Below are positions 24,265-36,177 of a DNA stretch of 64,000 nt, one piece after another. Numbering within the stretch: the first letter of the stretch is position 1; every line of letters starts with the position of its first letter. The stretch spans positions 21,238,837 to 21,302,836 of the forward strand of contig NC_084817.1 in the NCBI RefSeq assembly GCF_963583255.1, in the 5' to 3' direction. The position numbers were made by a program, and so were the translations under genes. Source of the stretch: Pyrus communis (Eukaryota; Streptophyta; Magnoliopsida; Rosales; Rosaceae). The notes under the pieces are model-generated. The model was not told the DNA's origin. It worked only from the letters and a program-made list of their open reading frames with translations, and searched no databases.

Positions 24265-26777
24265 GATGTCACAATTCTTATTCCAATGCTGTCTGCACTT
24301 TCTAAAAATGAGGTTTGTTTCATAGGTTCTGTCTCATTCTCAAGTACCTTTTTGTCAAGGTTCTTGGTTTAAAACTATTTCCTGAAAGCTAAGCTGTTAT
24401 AGTGGTGGCAATAATTGGCTTGTAATCTAACTCTAACCATTGGATCTGCTTCGACCTGGAAACGTTTCGTGCTTTAATGGTATGCTCGTGTTACTGAAAC
24501 TGTCATAAACCAAAGAATGATGGATAACCTTAACTTATTGTGTTAGCTTAGTTAAATATAACTTCTTGGTAATGTGCTAGACGCAAACTCAATATGTGCA
24601 CTTGAGAGCTTTCCCTTTTTTTATGTGTTCATGTCTGTAGGATATTGCTAGGCCTAGTTTGGCCCAAGCATTGGAGAAATCCATTTAGTTGCAAACTCAG
24701 TTGGCACAAACAAGAGTTTCCATTTTTTTTTTTTCCGTGTTTATGTCTGTAGATTCTTGGCCTGGTTTGAACCAACCACTGGAGAAATCCAGTCTGTGTG
24801 ATTCAATGTAAAATGGACGATTGCTATCGCAGGAATATGAACTAAGGGTCTCCCTTTATGATACCATGTTAAATTGGCACCAGGTGGGATTTTATATGTT
24901 TAGCTGCATGGTTTGGAATACCAAGTGTGAAAGTATCAACATAGCACATCCACTGCAGGCCTGCTGAGGCCAACAAATGGATCACTTAGGTTGATGGTGT
25001 GGAGTACAGGCAACGAATTTGGCCTTGCACATGAGCAAGATTATCCTCATTAAATAATACCTATGAAACAGTATCATATTTTGTGTTAATGGAAAGTAGA
25101 AATTCTTATGCTGTTAGTTTCACATTGATTTTTCTCTAATTCTGTGGAACCATTTTATGGGTCCAGGTTTTATACCTATATTCCCTCGGCTTGTCTCTCT
25201 TCCATTGGAAAAGTTCCAGACAGCACTTGCCCGCTTACTGCAGGTACATGTGGTTTTCATATAGCTCCTTGTGTATGGAGCCATATGGTTATGGTTTTCC
25301 TTGCTAAAGCAAAAAATTAGTGTCTAGAAATATTGTGATTTCCTTTTTTATTCATTATTTACCTTCTAAGTTCCATTAACGAGAATCACCAATATGAAGG
25401 CACGTTCTTAAAGAAAAACAATTCATGTTGCACAAAGATATGACACAAAGTTTGACAAAACCTGAGTCAATGATTTGTTAAGATTCATATCTTTCAATCG
25501 CAGGGCTCAGCTCATACAGGCCCAGCTTTAACACCCGCTAGAAGTGTTAGTTTCCATTCATGGTATTGTTCCTGAGAAAGATGGACACGCACTTAAGAAG
25601 GCACATACTTACTGAATATGATTCTTTTATATAAGCCTTATCGATTAGATGGTTAGTTGATTTAATCATCTTTACAATGTATACGGGGGATATGCTTTTT
25701 TATGAAATACAACTCGGACTGATTAAACCCTGAAACATATTGGGATGATCAGATCGTCTGAGGTTTCAACTAATTTTGACTTGCTCTTGCCAATGCCTAT
25801 TTCTTATCAATTTGTCTTGGCAAGGTGCATCCACTTGTTGGGTTAGATATTTTGCCTTGCCAAGGTGCATCCCTTCCTGTGGCAGTAATAAATGGAGGCT
25901 ACCCTTAATTTCTTGATGCACTTTATATGGTAATCGTATAGTTTCTCCTTTTATAACATGCTCCTTTTATCATTATTAACAGCTTTGTTTGCTTCTCTTG
26001 TTTGCAGATAACAGATGCTTGCTCAGCCTGTTTTGAGCAACGCACAGTTTTCACACAGGTCTTGGCAAAAGGCCCTGAATCAGATGGTCTGTACGTGTTT
26101 TCTATAAATCTTTGTCCATTACGTTTATCATATTATTTAGTTGCTTTAAGTAACTTTTTTGTTTTTCAGGTTGATCAAACTCCTCTTCCTCTTCTCTTTA
26201 TGAGAACAGTTATTCAGGCAATAGATGATTTTCCTTCACTGGTAACTGCTCTAATTCCTTTTCCTTTTCCTTTTATTATCCTTTTCTTTTCCAACGTCCT
26301 GATTTCGTTATTCATGTTGTATATGGTTTCATGATTCAGGTTGATTTTGTTATGGAAATACTTTCCAAACTTGTGAGAAAACAGGTACGTGTGTCATCTG
26401 CGCCTTTTATTTGGTGCTGTGTACCCTTTCAGGTCGACATGTCTGTATTGGTTGTTAACATGGCTAGGGGACAAGTGATGTTCTCTATGTATTGACTGCA
26501 GGTGTGGAGAATGCCAAACCTATGGTTTGGATTCCTGAAATGCGCGTCACAGACACAGCCACATTCTTTCGATGTATTGTTACAGGTATCACAGCATTGT
26601 CTTTTATATAGAGAACTCCCCCTTTCTTTCAACTGGTGATTTTAGTTTACAGCTCAGTTTCCTAATTCCTATCTCATTTCCTTGCAGCTACCACCCCCGC
26701 AACTTGAAAGCGCTCTGAACAAATATGTGAACCTCAGAGGTCCCCCTGCCGCTTATGCTAGCCAGCCTATAGCGTAA
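24265..26777 (+). pseudogene. Symplekin/Pta1 (ESP4-like) C-terminal gene fragment, frameshifted
   Basis: Eight exon blocks spell the C-terminal domain of plant symplekin, the scaffold of the mRNA 3'-end cleavage/polyadenylation complex. Blocks: 24265-24312 (ILIPMLSALSKNE), 25167-25243 (FPRLVSLPLEKFQTALARLL), 25504-25606 (GSAHTGPAL, then VLVSIHGIVPEKDGHALK), 26008-26087 (ITDACSACFEQRTVFTQ), 26170-26241 (TPLPLLFMRTVIQAIDDFPS), 26340-26384, 26502-26585 (FLKCASQTQPHSFDVLLQ) and 26688-26777 (ESALNKYVNLRGPPAAYASQ, stop). Breaks: about two extra bases after 25167, an extra A before GAAGTG near 25544, an extra G in 'aaaggccc' near 26070, and a GC instead of GT donor near 25607. Introns are kept, so it is an unprocessed duplicate. 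The N-terminal two thirds of the gene is absent. Confidence 0.85.
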
Positions 26778-27519
26778 AAGCTTCACTCCATAGGTATACT
26801 ATTGCGCATCTGGTTGACTGTCAACTCTATTTCATGGAGATTACAATGTGTTTTGGCAGAGCAACTTCTATTTAAACTTACTGCATGTATTTTGGTGGAC
26901 CAACACTTGCCGACCTTGGTCTAGAAAATGAAACACATTTGCAGCAACCGCATGTGCCACCATCGTTTTACCCTACAGACACAAGCTCATCAGTTCATGG
27001 AGCGGACTCCAACGTGATAATTACAAAGCAACACAAGCTCATCAATTCATGGAGCAACTCCTACGTGGTAATTAGAAAGCGTTTGGACGCTCAGAAGTGA
27101 CCGGCTATGTACGGTACAAATTGGGACATCTGATATTTGAGAGCCACAAATGTGGGAAGGAAGATGTAGATTGACCACGTATATGGCGTCTGATTGCTTT
27201 CGGGTATTTGATCGCCGATTGGTGGAACCTAACGATGAATCAGTCCGGCTGCATAGGAAATATCAGTTCTTCAGAAATACAGGCAAGAAAGAAAAAGGAA
27301 GGGAAAAAAAAAAAAAAATGTATGCATCTGTATTTTATGATTTATCCTTGTAAATTTTGATTCTCCAATCTAATACGACGACAGGTATAAATTTTGGGTC
27401 ATTAAATAATAGGCTCCTGTAAATTGTAGTAGTTTTTAATTTTTTTGGTTTAGTTCATATTCTTTTGGTATTTTGTTCCTTTATTTCTCCAGAATTATAA
27501 TTATTTCTTCGAGTTTTGA
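26778..27519. other. 3' flank of the symplekin pseudogene
   Basis: Likely former 3' UTR. A near-direct repeat (agacacaagctcatcagttcatgga near 26978 and cacaagctcatcaattcatggag near 27032) and a poly(A) run at about 27306-27317 are present. An open frame at 26885-27100 has no recognisable domain. Confidence 0.45.
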
Positions 27520-28559
27520 TGTAACATTAACCATGTTTGGTTGAAAGAAACTGAAAATCATCAAACAAAACGTCCCTAGTTTTCACCTACAACTTCGTCG
27601 GCGACGTCGTTGCCGTCACCTTATGTATAGAGACTCCTGATCATGTAAACCAAATTCTGGGTACCAAACTTTTAAGTTCACCCAACAAAAACGTCATTCT
27701 ACTTCCTTATTTGCCCTTTAATTTTTTTCTGTTTAATCTTGATCGTTGTTTTCGTTTGATTTATTCAATGCCAAAAAATGGAAGAAGTCGAAAAGGTTTG
27801 TGGAAATCATGTAACAAAACGTCCCAGAATTTATGTAACGGTAGGGTATCTTCGTATTTTCACTTTGGTTGGATTTTATTTGTTTTAAAATATTGCTTTT
27901 TGGTGTTAAATGGTGTGCCCATGGGGCCCACCCCTGATTTTGGTCCCCTGGCTCTCCCCTCTCCTTGCCTGCCACGTGGCATCCCACTTCTTCCCCCCCC
28001 CCCAAAATCTCTCTCTCTCTCCCTCACCTCTCCCGGTTCTCTCCATCACTCTGCACTTTCTCCCCCTTTATCTCTGGGAAGGAACCACCATCATTCCTCT
28101 TGATTCCGACCAAGCCAGTCCCATGAATCTTTATTTCGAACCTTTGGGACATAGGGAACACGACTACATCCTCGTTCGCATCGTCAGAGCACCATTTGAG
28201 TGATCCGCCATTGAAGTCGAGAGCTTCAAGCTTCCATTTCTCAAACCCAGGTAAGGTTATTGCTCTATTTCGTTCGTTCGAGTTATTCTTGGGTTGATGT
28301 TGTGTTTTTGAGTTGAATACCGAATGTATCTAACTCGTTTGTGCATGCTCTTCCCCCTTCCCAGTTTTCGATGGAAACCCGACTACTTTCGAGTCGAAGT
28401 CCGGCCGACTCCGGCCACCCCACGGTGTGTCACATGTATGAATCTTTTCCCCTCTCTTGTATCTTCATTTTAGTAGGAGGATCGTAGGGTAGAACAATAA
28501 GACGGTGTCCATGTTGTGTCACATGTACGTTTCTTCCTTGGCGAGAAACGGGCCGACTC

Positions 28560-28960
28560 ACCTAAACCCATATAGTCCAGGCCTTTTGGGCCGAGCAAAC
28601 TAGGGCCTTCGGCCCTTTGAATTACAAGCTTAACCCAATTAGCCCTTAACCCAAAACCCTTTTGGACTTAGGCCTTGGGCCGTGTAGAACTTAGGCGTTA
28701 GGCCTATTAACCCCTTTAACCCATTGAACCCTTGGCCCAAACCTTTGGGCCGGGCTTTCAGGCCCAAACCCAAAGCCCTTTAAGCTGAACCTAAGACCCA
28801 ATGTAGAACATGCCCACTCTTGGGCCATATAACCAGCCCAAGCCTGAGCCCACTCATTTAGGCCCAACCTGGAACCAACCCAAACCCTTGTGACTCGACC
28901 CAGTTGACCTGACCCGACTCAGTTGACTTGACCCGATCTAACCGTTGACCCATCAACATT
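28560..28960. repeat. Degenerate 'ggccc/ttaggcc' and 'gacccgac' low-complexity run
   Basis: Dozens of loosely repeated ggcccaaaccc, ttaggcc and tgacccga words within the LTR. Similar, shorter runs occur in the LTR at 48880-48990. Confidence 0.7.
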
Positions 28961-29784
28961 AACTTTTTGTTGACTTTTTCAGGTTTCAGTCGGGACCCTT
29001 CCTAGGCTAATTTCGACGTCCTGGATCTGTTTTTGACGTCCATTTTTTGAAATTCAATCGTTTGAGTATAATTTTATTAATTGGATCCTTTATGTGCTTA
29101 GATGCATTTATTAGCGGCGATCCCATCATTCCTATTTCGTACAGCTCTTCGACGACGGAGTATTTATGACTGGACCCTTTCTAAAATGCATGTTTTGATA
29201 GTAGAAATGCATACATGAAAAGCATGATTTAATGGTTACATTTTATGAGTAAATTAGATTTACACTTTATGATTATCATGCTTTAGTGAGAATATTTTGG
29301 GATATCATACTTTATCGAATTTGTGTTCTTTATGGTATATATGATGGATGACTATATACTATTTATGAACATGTTTATACACTTCTTTATAGTATATATA
29401 ATGGATGACTATATGCTATGAAGATGTTTTTGAGATATATGTATTTATGTTTGGAAAAAGTATATTCTATATTTTTGTGCTTATCTAGTGGTCACTGTTC
29501 TGCCTGCGGGCGAAGATACTTCTATTTTGGCTTCGGGCCAGGAGATATAGTTGTTGGCTTTGGGTCGGGAGATATAGTTGTTGGCTTTGGGCCAAGAGAT
29601 ATAGATATTGGCTTCGGCCTGGGAGATATTAGTACTATGGGCGATTATGATACCACTACTTAGCACACTATATATGATATATGAAGGTTTTATGGCATGC
29701 TAGGGTTTTCGGAAAACCTATTACATATTATGCTATTGATTTTTCATAAAACTTTGAGGGTTAGTATGTTGATAATTGTTTCAG

Positions 29785-29787
<3 letters not shown>

Positions 29788-29832
<45 letters not shown>
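29788..29832. repeat. (TA)n microsatellite
   Basis: About 22 TA units within the solo LTR, at the position equivalent to 12873-12914 in the reverse copy. Confidence 0.95.
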
Positions 29833-29834
<2 letters not shown>

Positions 29835-30835
29835 ACTTGGTCTACTCATGTTTGTTTTGCGCCCCCTCACGACTTAGAATCGAGACGTACAATCCCCGCA
29901 TCAAGGCATTCCCGCATAAGCATCTTCGAGTCCTCTCGGTGTAGGACCCATCTCTTGTTCATTCAATTTTATATTATTTCTTTTTAGTGTTCTAGTTAGT
30001 TGTATGTTCTAAATAAGTTCCTAAGTTGCATATTCTTTATATTTAAAATGTACAAGTCTTATTATATCGGTTATTTCTCTTAGTTCTCATGCATCCTAAC
30101 ATGGCTTCATCACCTTTGGGTGTCGCACGCAGCACGTGCCTACCCTGGTGTTTGGTGAATATCACGGTCGGACGTGTCAAATTATGTCCTTTACTTTAAT
30201 AATAATAAACTTGTTGGTTTAATAATTGACTTATCAACCAATTGAAAATTAAGTCTTTATATTATTTTTTGAAAAAATGAGTCCCCAAAATCATTAGAAA
30301 CTACCAATTTTACCATTGTCATTAGAGCATCTTCAATGGAGATGCTAAATTTAAATTGTCAAATTTCAATTAAGAGCTGACATGACACTTTGAATGCATA
30401 TGCTAAATTTTCATTTGTCCAAATGATGAGTCAAATTGTTTTTTTTTATTATATATTCTAGGTCATATTGTTATAAAAATTGTAAAAAAATTGTGCAAAT
30501 TGGTCTCATGTGATTGGTGGATGTGAGAGCCATTTATTAAATAATTGGGTAAATTACATTTTACCACCTCATGTTTGGGGTCGATTTCAATTCCTTACAA
30601 CATCTTTAAAACATTTCACTTTCATACCTCAAGTACTATTTTATTTCAATATAATACATGTGTTACATTTTCCATCTATTAATCTGTTAAAAGTTGACGT
30701 AGCTATCACATTTGTGCCACGTTGTTGCTAAATTTATGCCACATGGAAAAAAATAATTTTTTATTACCCTATTGGAAAAAATAAAAAAATAAAAAAAAAT
30801 AAATTGAAAACCCAGAAACCCATAATCGTCATCCC

Positions 30836-30960
30836 CTGCCTCCCTCCCTCCTTGCACCTTTCATCCCTCCCTGTCCACACCCCTTCTTCCCTCCCTGCAC
30901 CTTTCACCTTTCTTCCCTCCCTGTCCACGCCCCTTCTTCCCTCCCTGCACCCTTCATCCT
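30836..30960. repeat. CT-rich imperfect tandem repeat
   Basis: Repeats of 'cttcttccctccctgcacc' and 'tttcatccctccctgtccac' in about 40-bp steps inside the Pack-MULE, giving a strong purine/pyrimidine strand bias. Confidence 0.8.
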
Positions 30961-31211
30961 TTCCTCGCCATGGACCAAACATTGCAAATCCCTACAATTC
31001 CATGTGCCATGGCTTGAAACAAAACCCAGCAAATCCAAATCCAAAAACCCATTAAAAAAAATAAAAATAAAAAATAAAAAAAGTTGAAACCTAGAAACCC
31101 ATTCCCCCGACCCTCCTCCACTCTCCTCACTCTCTTTCTCGAACCCCAAACCCCCCATATCCAAAAAACATTTCACTCGCCATAGTCTCACAGCTCCCAC
31201 CACCACCAACA

Positions 31212-31451
31212 ATGGCAGTGACGGACTTCGTCGTCGGCGAGATCACGACAGAGCACCTGAAAAGTTTATTCGCCATTTCCTGCAAGTCATGCCATAACAT
31301 AGGAATCGCCAAGGAACTCAAAACCTCAGTCAAGTAGCTCCTCCCCATAATCCAAGAAATCAAGTACTCTGGCGTCAAGCTACCGGCCGAATGGCAGTTC
31401 CAGCTCGACTGCATGTCGGAAGTTCTCCAGAATGGCCTCAACCACATGATT
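31212..31451 (+). pseudogene. Captured N-terminus of an RPW8-domain (CC-R) NLR, broken
   Basis: From ATG at 31212 the reading MAVTDFVVGEITTEHLKSLF continues for 41 codons to a TAG at 31335-31337, then stays in frame as LLPIIQEIKYSGVKLPAEWQ and on to NGLNHMIF. This matches the start of the RPW8 domain of helper NLRs of the ADR1/NRG1 type (membrane-acting, four-helix CC-R domain). Only about 80 codons are present, with no NB-ARC or LRR. It sits entirely inside the MULE. The stop in codon 42 prevents a product beyond 41 residues. Family recognised by motif; the donor gene is unknown. Confidence 0.8.
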
Positions 31452-31949
31452 TTTGGGAGGGAGGATTTGAGGGTTGGTGGGATTTGTGGCATTGAGTTGT
31501 AAGGAAATGGGGAGCCTGGGAGGGAGAAGAGGGGTGGGGTTCTGGGTTTTCAAGTGTTTTTTTATTTTTCCCAATAGGGTAATAAAAAATTATTTTTTTG
31601 CCAAGTGGTATAAATTTGGCAACCACATGGCACAAATATGGCAGCCACCTCAGCTTTTAACAAATCAATGGATGGAAAATACAACAGATGTATGATATTG
31701 AAATAAAATAGTACTTGAGGTATGAAAGTGAAATGTTTTAAAGATATTGTAAGGAATTAAAATCGACCCAAAACCTGAGGTGGTAAAATGTAATTTACCC
31801 TAAATAATTCAATTGGAAAGGATTTGACGTTAACACCTAGGATGGGAGGCATCATATCCACATCAGATAAAACACATCAGTTGGAAAAAAAATTGTTGTT
31901 TTTTTTAATCCTATTTGGCACTTTTAGCATCTTATTTGAAGATGGCCTC

Positions 31950-32904
31950 AGATTTCAAAATTTTCCAATCAATTCTCCGTTAACTTAAGTCATGTGATTT
32001 GTACATGACTCACGATGCTATGGCCTTCTTTTAGCCGTTAAAATTATCAAAATAATATCTCTCGACATATTGATATGTGTTGCGTGAGGGTGACACTGAA
32101 CCAACTCGTCGTTATCTTAACATGACAGAATACCAACCTTTTCTTCACGTCATTTCGTGTCTTATTAACTGGTAATGTAAGAAAGCCACATGGCCTTCAA
32201 TGGTTGTTGAATTTGAATGCGTCAAGTATTTCAGGAGAAATTGCACTTTTGCTTTGCTTGATTAAAATTTGGGTACAATACACGGCGGTCTACATCACAG
32301 AGTATGGAATCCATAACAAACCTAACTAACTCCTACCTATTTCGGCGAGCTACTAACTGTCGAATATTAAACAAATTTCAAAGGAAAATGAAACGACACC
32401 AAACACCGGGAGATCTTCAACAAAAACGAAATTTCGTTTCTGTCAAAGAATATCATGCACAGGAAAAAAAAAAAAAAAATCAACAACCATGAATCTTCGG
32501 TTTGTTTGCCATCGCCAGCCGAGTTTTTTAAGGCTTGTTAGTGCTTCGACTCTACCAAAATCAAGCAACGATCCGTTCAGCGGGCGGAGAAGCACCAACA
32601 TGAAATTCAAGAACTGCCATAAAACAAGGATGTGTATATATATATTAGATCATTTTCCCTACAAGGTTAAAACGGTGTTTATGTTGTAAACTACGGCATT
32701 AGAAGCGGTCTTCAAGTGCCCTAAGAGGTTCTAGTACATGCCCTCTGCCAAAACGAAGGGTTGAACATTTTGATATTTTTCGTTTACAGATAATTGCTGA
32801 CAGATACAACATACGAGATAGAGGAAAGCGTGACAATCTACTCAAGAGAATAGTTTCGTACCTTTCTCCAGCTATAGGCATCAAAATTGCAGGGCTAGTG
32901 AGTT
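31950..32904. other. Intergenic and IRX9H 3' side; no gene
   Basis: AT-rich. It includes the likely 3' UTR of the minus-strand gene at 32905-34894 (roughly 32690-32904), a poly(A) run at 32464-32478 and tatatata near 32636. No coding sequence recognised. Confidence 0.45.
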
Positions 32905-34894
32905 CTATCGTTCAATGGGGAGAACAACATCAAGGTTCTGCGGAAGTTGCCAGCCTTTGGGATAAACAAGAGTATGAGCTTCCAAATGTAGATGCCAGTT
33001 CATTACTTTTGAACAGCCGGCTGGGGTACCTTCCATTTGACTCTCATCTTCCACAACTTGTTCTATAAAAGTGGTCTCCTGAAGATGAAAGGGGAGAGAA
33101 ATGTCAGTGCTTGAAGAATACAATGTGTCATTGCAAATGACAAGTAGGAGAAACTTTCAGATGATATGACCCGTACTTGGAAACCCTCCTTCACTGTATC
33201 TAATTGTCGAATTGAAGCAGAAGTGGGGCGGTGCCATCGCTTTGGATCCCACAATATTGTGCTATTAAAAGCAAACCCTGACATATCAACATGAAACCTA
33301 CGAAGCCTCTTGCTTTTCTCATTTGTGTGCCATCCAACTACTTGGCTCCCATTGCATACTGGACCTTCCAATATAGCCTTGTTTTTGCTTTGCCATAACA
33401 TAGCAACAGGCCAAGTTCCAAACCGGCTTCAAATCAAATCGAAACACAAATCAGCTACAGAGAAGAAAGGGTGGGCAGGGTAGCATAGAATCCATAACGA
33501 AAAAAGTAGACATTTATGAAACTCTACAAACAGATCAAGTCAATAACAGCACAATAGCACATAGAGATGCCAACTCGTAGACTTGGAGAAAAACAAAAAC
33601 GAAAAAATGTACATGAGACTGGTAAGCTCTATATGTTCCACTACCAAAAGTTAGTAATACTGGCAAATTGCACATCTTTGTTTGAAGACGAGAAGAACCG
33701 AGTTTAAACTGCGAAACAATTTGACAAAAGAAAAAAAAAAAACTGCGAAACAATTATTCCGAAGCCATTTGATTATGTAAATGTATCAAAAAATGAGAAT
33801 TCAAACCAAATGCAGTTTAGTGAAGTGAAAGAGTGGCCAAGCTCTGCATTTCTATGTATTGAAACTATTTGGGCGCGAGGATCAACAAGGAAGACATGAC
33901 ATCTAAAATGTAAGCAGACCCATGTAGCTCCAATTGTTAAAATTGCAGTAACAGACAAATTTGGAACCGAAAACCCAAGAAAACCGTCATTCGAAAACAA
34001 GCGTATGAACCAAAAACAAACACCACCAACGGTAAATTGTGACTGAAAATGATCGAAATGAAGCTCAATTTCGAAGATAGGTAGATACCTAATGTCTCTC
34101 AAGCGATCAAACAAGTCGAGGGAGTATATATTATCGTCGTCGGCGAAGTAAACAATGCCATCAAGCCTATGCCGCTCAATGTGCTCCAACGCAGTGTTCC
34201 TCTGATAAACACCTCGGTCCTTGGCGCTAGTCGAATTGTTGCCACACACCAAATGCCGATACATCACGCCGCTCTTCCTCAAAATCTCCGCCGTCTCCAT
34301 CGATGCGGTGTTGGTTTCCACCACAATCCATAGCAGTGGCGGAGGTACAAGCCCGAGCAGCTGCCCCAACCTGTTTAAGAAATAGGCCTGCAGTGCGTGG
34401 TTGTACGTAGGTGTCACAATAATCAGCTGCTTCCTCGGCACCAAATCCACACTCCTCTCCACGACGCCGAGGCTCACGTCGACGACGAGATCTTCCCGCC
34501 GTTTCACGGCCGGATCCGCGTTGTCGGTGTCGAACTGGACATTGACGTGGGGCGGCTCGATGTCGAAATTGCTGCGACCTCGAATCTCGTCGTCGTCAAC
34601 GTGGCCGAACGGTAATAGGCCGAGTAAAAACCCTAAGAAGAAGAAGAGCAAGCACCTGTAGAAACCTCGACGCCATTGCTGGCCCTTGCGATTAGGCAGG
34701 TGAAAGAGAACTCCGGCAACGAAGCGCCGGACGTTGACGGCGAAGGCGAGGATCACCGACGGGAAAGGCGGAGAGTATCTAGAGCTGGAGAGAAGCTTCT
34801 GCGACGGCGACGGCACTGAAAATGGAGAGCCGGCGCCGTTCACGTACGGCCGGTCTCGGAACGCCGGCGATAGAGTTCTCCGGATCGACGCCAT
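32905..34894 (-). CDS. IRX9H: GT43 glycosyltransferase, IRX9H / IRX9-like (probable beta-1,4-xylosyltransferase)
   Basis: Golgi type II membrane protein of family GT43, needed for building the xylan backbone of cell walls with IRX14- and IRX10-type partners. Three exons on the minus strand: 34894-34089, 33426-33177, 33078-32905; 1230 nt, 409 aa plus stop, all introns GT-AG. The start [10 protein letters not shown] is the IRX9H signature start. A membrane anchor ([16 protein letters not shown]) lies near residues 80-100. The catalytic region has [47 protein letters not shown] and the metal-binding FADDDNIYS. Exon 2 carries [19 protein letters not shown] and [13 protein letters not shown], and exon 3 [20 protein letters not shown]. 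Reading on past 34089 into intron 1 stays open by chance. No damage seen. Confidence 0.95.
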
Positions 34895-35698
34895 TGATCG
34901 ATCTCCTATAAGAATCCCTCAAGATTACATGATCGAAATCATAATCCTTTCCCCAAATCCACAGAATCCGATTCGAAACTCCAAAATTTTTACAAAAAAA
35001 TTGAAAAATTGGGGAAAGTGAATTCGGGTCAGACTTTGACCGGAAATGGTAATCGGGTAATTTGCAGTGGACTGAGGGAGTGTACGGACGGGGGAGGATC
35101 GGAATGTCAAAGGTGTAAATGCAAGGATTTTGAATTAATTTGGACCTGGGAAGTACTTTTTTTCGCAGAAATGGGAAGTGGGCTGCTGTTAAGCACTTTT
35201 GAGCAGTATGCGTCGGTCTGCCATTGAGGATTCAACACGTGTCCAGCTGGGGTCAAATGTTTCTGCAAATGCGTATTTTACCTTATTTACTGAATTGTTG
35301 TCGGAATAATCAATTAATCATGTGGTAATTATTACGTAAATTTTTTTTAGTTTTTTAGTTTTTATTTTTTATCCAAAAAATTGTATTTTGGTTTGATATT
35401 GTTTACTATTTATCCATAGTAGTTGGTGGCATATTTATTTATTTTTAACCGATAAATTTTGGTAAATTAGATGTTATATTAGTTATTTATAGAAATTGAA
35501 CTCACGCCTTTATGCAATAACTAATTTCCTTTCTACCATTGTGATAAAGAGTCGCTTGCGTATACTCGTATTTCAAACTAATCACTTTTTTTTTAAGAAA
35601 TTAAAATGCATTACATTGAATAATAGTTCGGAATATTGTTATAATAACATCTTCATTGTAGTTGATGCAGTGCACGACCATAAATATAGTTCCTATAT
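34895..35698. other. IRX9H upstream region; no other gene
   Basis: Presumed promoter and 5' UTR of the minus-strand gene followed by AT-rich sequence. Open frames here (34734-35021, 35009-35227, 35496-35714) overlap exon 1 antisense or lack any domain. Confidence 0.45.
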
Positions 35699-35708
35699 TA
35701 AATTTAAG

Positions 35709-36107
35709 GATTAATCTCAGTTTACTATTATGAAGTTTCTTGATTTTCAACATTTGGTACAAATTTTTTTTAATCCTAGAGTGGTACTTGAAGTCATAAT
35801 TTTGGGACACTTTCATACATTCGTTAAGGTTGCTATTAAATTAGCTATTAATTGGTGACGTGGCATACCTGAAGTCGTAATTTTATTAATTTTAAAATTT
35901 TAAAATTTTAATATCCACATGGCGCCCAATCATTGTCCACATGGATGCCACGTCACCTGCTAACAATTGATTTACACAATAACCTTAACGGATGTATGAA
36001 AGTGTATCAAAATTATGACTTCAAATACTACTCTGGGATGGAAAAAAAACTTGATGTACCAAATGATGAAAACCAAGAAACTTCAGGGTAGTAAACTGAG
36101 ATTAACC
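35709..36107. mobile_element. Palindromic MULE-type MITE, 399 bp, with 10-bp TSD
   Basis: A perfect 10-bp duplication TAAAATTTAA flanks it (35699-35708 and 36108-36117). The ends are GGATTAATCTCAGTTTACTA and, in reverse complement, GGTTAATCTCAGTTTACTAC. The inverted repeats run almost the whole length (about 170 bases per arm), meeting around 'ttttaaaattttaaaatttt'. Length of duplication and long inverted repeats point to the Mutator superfamily. The transcript would fold into a near-perfect hairpin. Confidence 0.9.
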
Positions 36108-36177
36108 TAAAATTTAATTGTTTGTGGCTTCTCATATCTCAAAATTATGTATTATTAGGTGGCTAGTAACTATAATT

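Larger units (their letters stand above)
27520..30179 (+). mobile_element. Solo gypsy-type long LTR
   Basis: Starts near tgtaacattaacc and ends GGACGTGTCA at 30179. Its 3' part (29640-30179) shares ordered blocks with LTRs at 38450-39913 and 47643-50438 and, reversed, at 12529-13085: 'catgctagggttttcgg', 'gggttagtatgttga', 'ggtctactcatg', 'cgccccctcacgac', 'tggcttcatcacc', 'cacggtcggacgtgtca'. CT-rich leader-like sequence (28010-28070) and a degenerate 'ggcccaaaccc' run (28560-28900) lie inside. No primer-binding site or pol follows, so it is a solo LTR. The left edge is approximate and no target duplication was confirmed. Confidence 0.7.
30547..31800. mobile_element. Pack-MULE, 1254 bp, with a captured RPW8-domain fragment
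   Basis: A perfect 9-bp target duplication TAAATAATT flanks the unit (30538-30546 and 31801-31809). Both ends start GGGTAAATTACATTTTACCA and the inverted repeats continue with scattered mismatches for about 240 bases (30547-30790 against 31560-31800). Long inverted repeats plus a 9-bp duplication define Mutator-like elements. Between them lies no transposase but gene-derived sequence (see 31212-31451) and a CT-rich repeat block (30836-30960). The Pack-MULE class is therefore seen directly in structure; mobilisation by another MULE is inferred. Confidence 0.9.
30325..31949. mobile_element. Old MITE split by a nested MULE
   Basis: The outer ends are gagcatcttcaatggagatg (30325) and, in reverse complement, gaggccatcttcaaataaga (31949), imperfect inverted repeats both followed by 'atgctaaa'. 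Removing the inner MULE and one copy of its 9-bp duplication leaves a continuous element of about 0.36 kb. Typical of 'GAGCATCTTCAA' MITEs of plants. Confidence 0.6.

Noticed and set aside
30764..31492. Minus-strand frames with Gly/Arg/Glu repeats
   Set aside because: They come from the CT-rich block and from antisense of the RPW8 fragment in the MULE.
33773..34894. Single-exon 373-residue protein
   Set aside because: The frame runs past the GT donor at 34088 into intron 1. The conserved GT43 sequence continues at 33426 (RFGTWPVAM), so the three-exon model is right.
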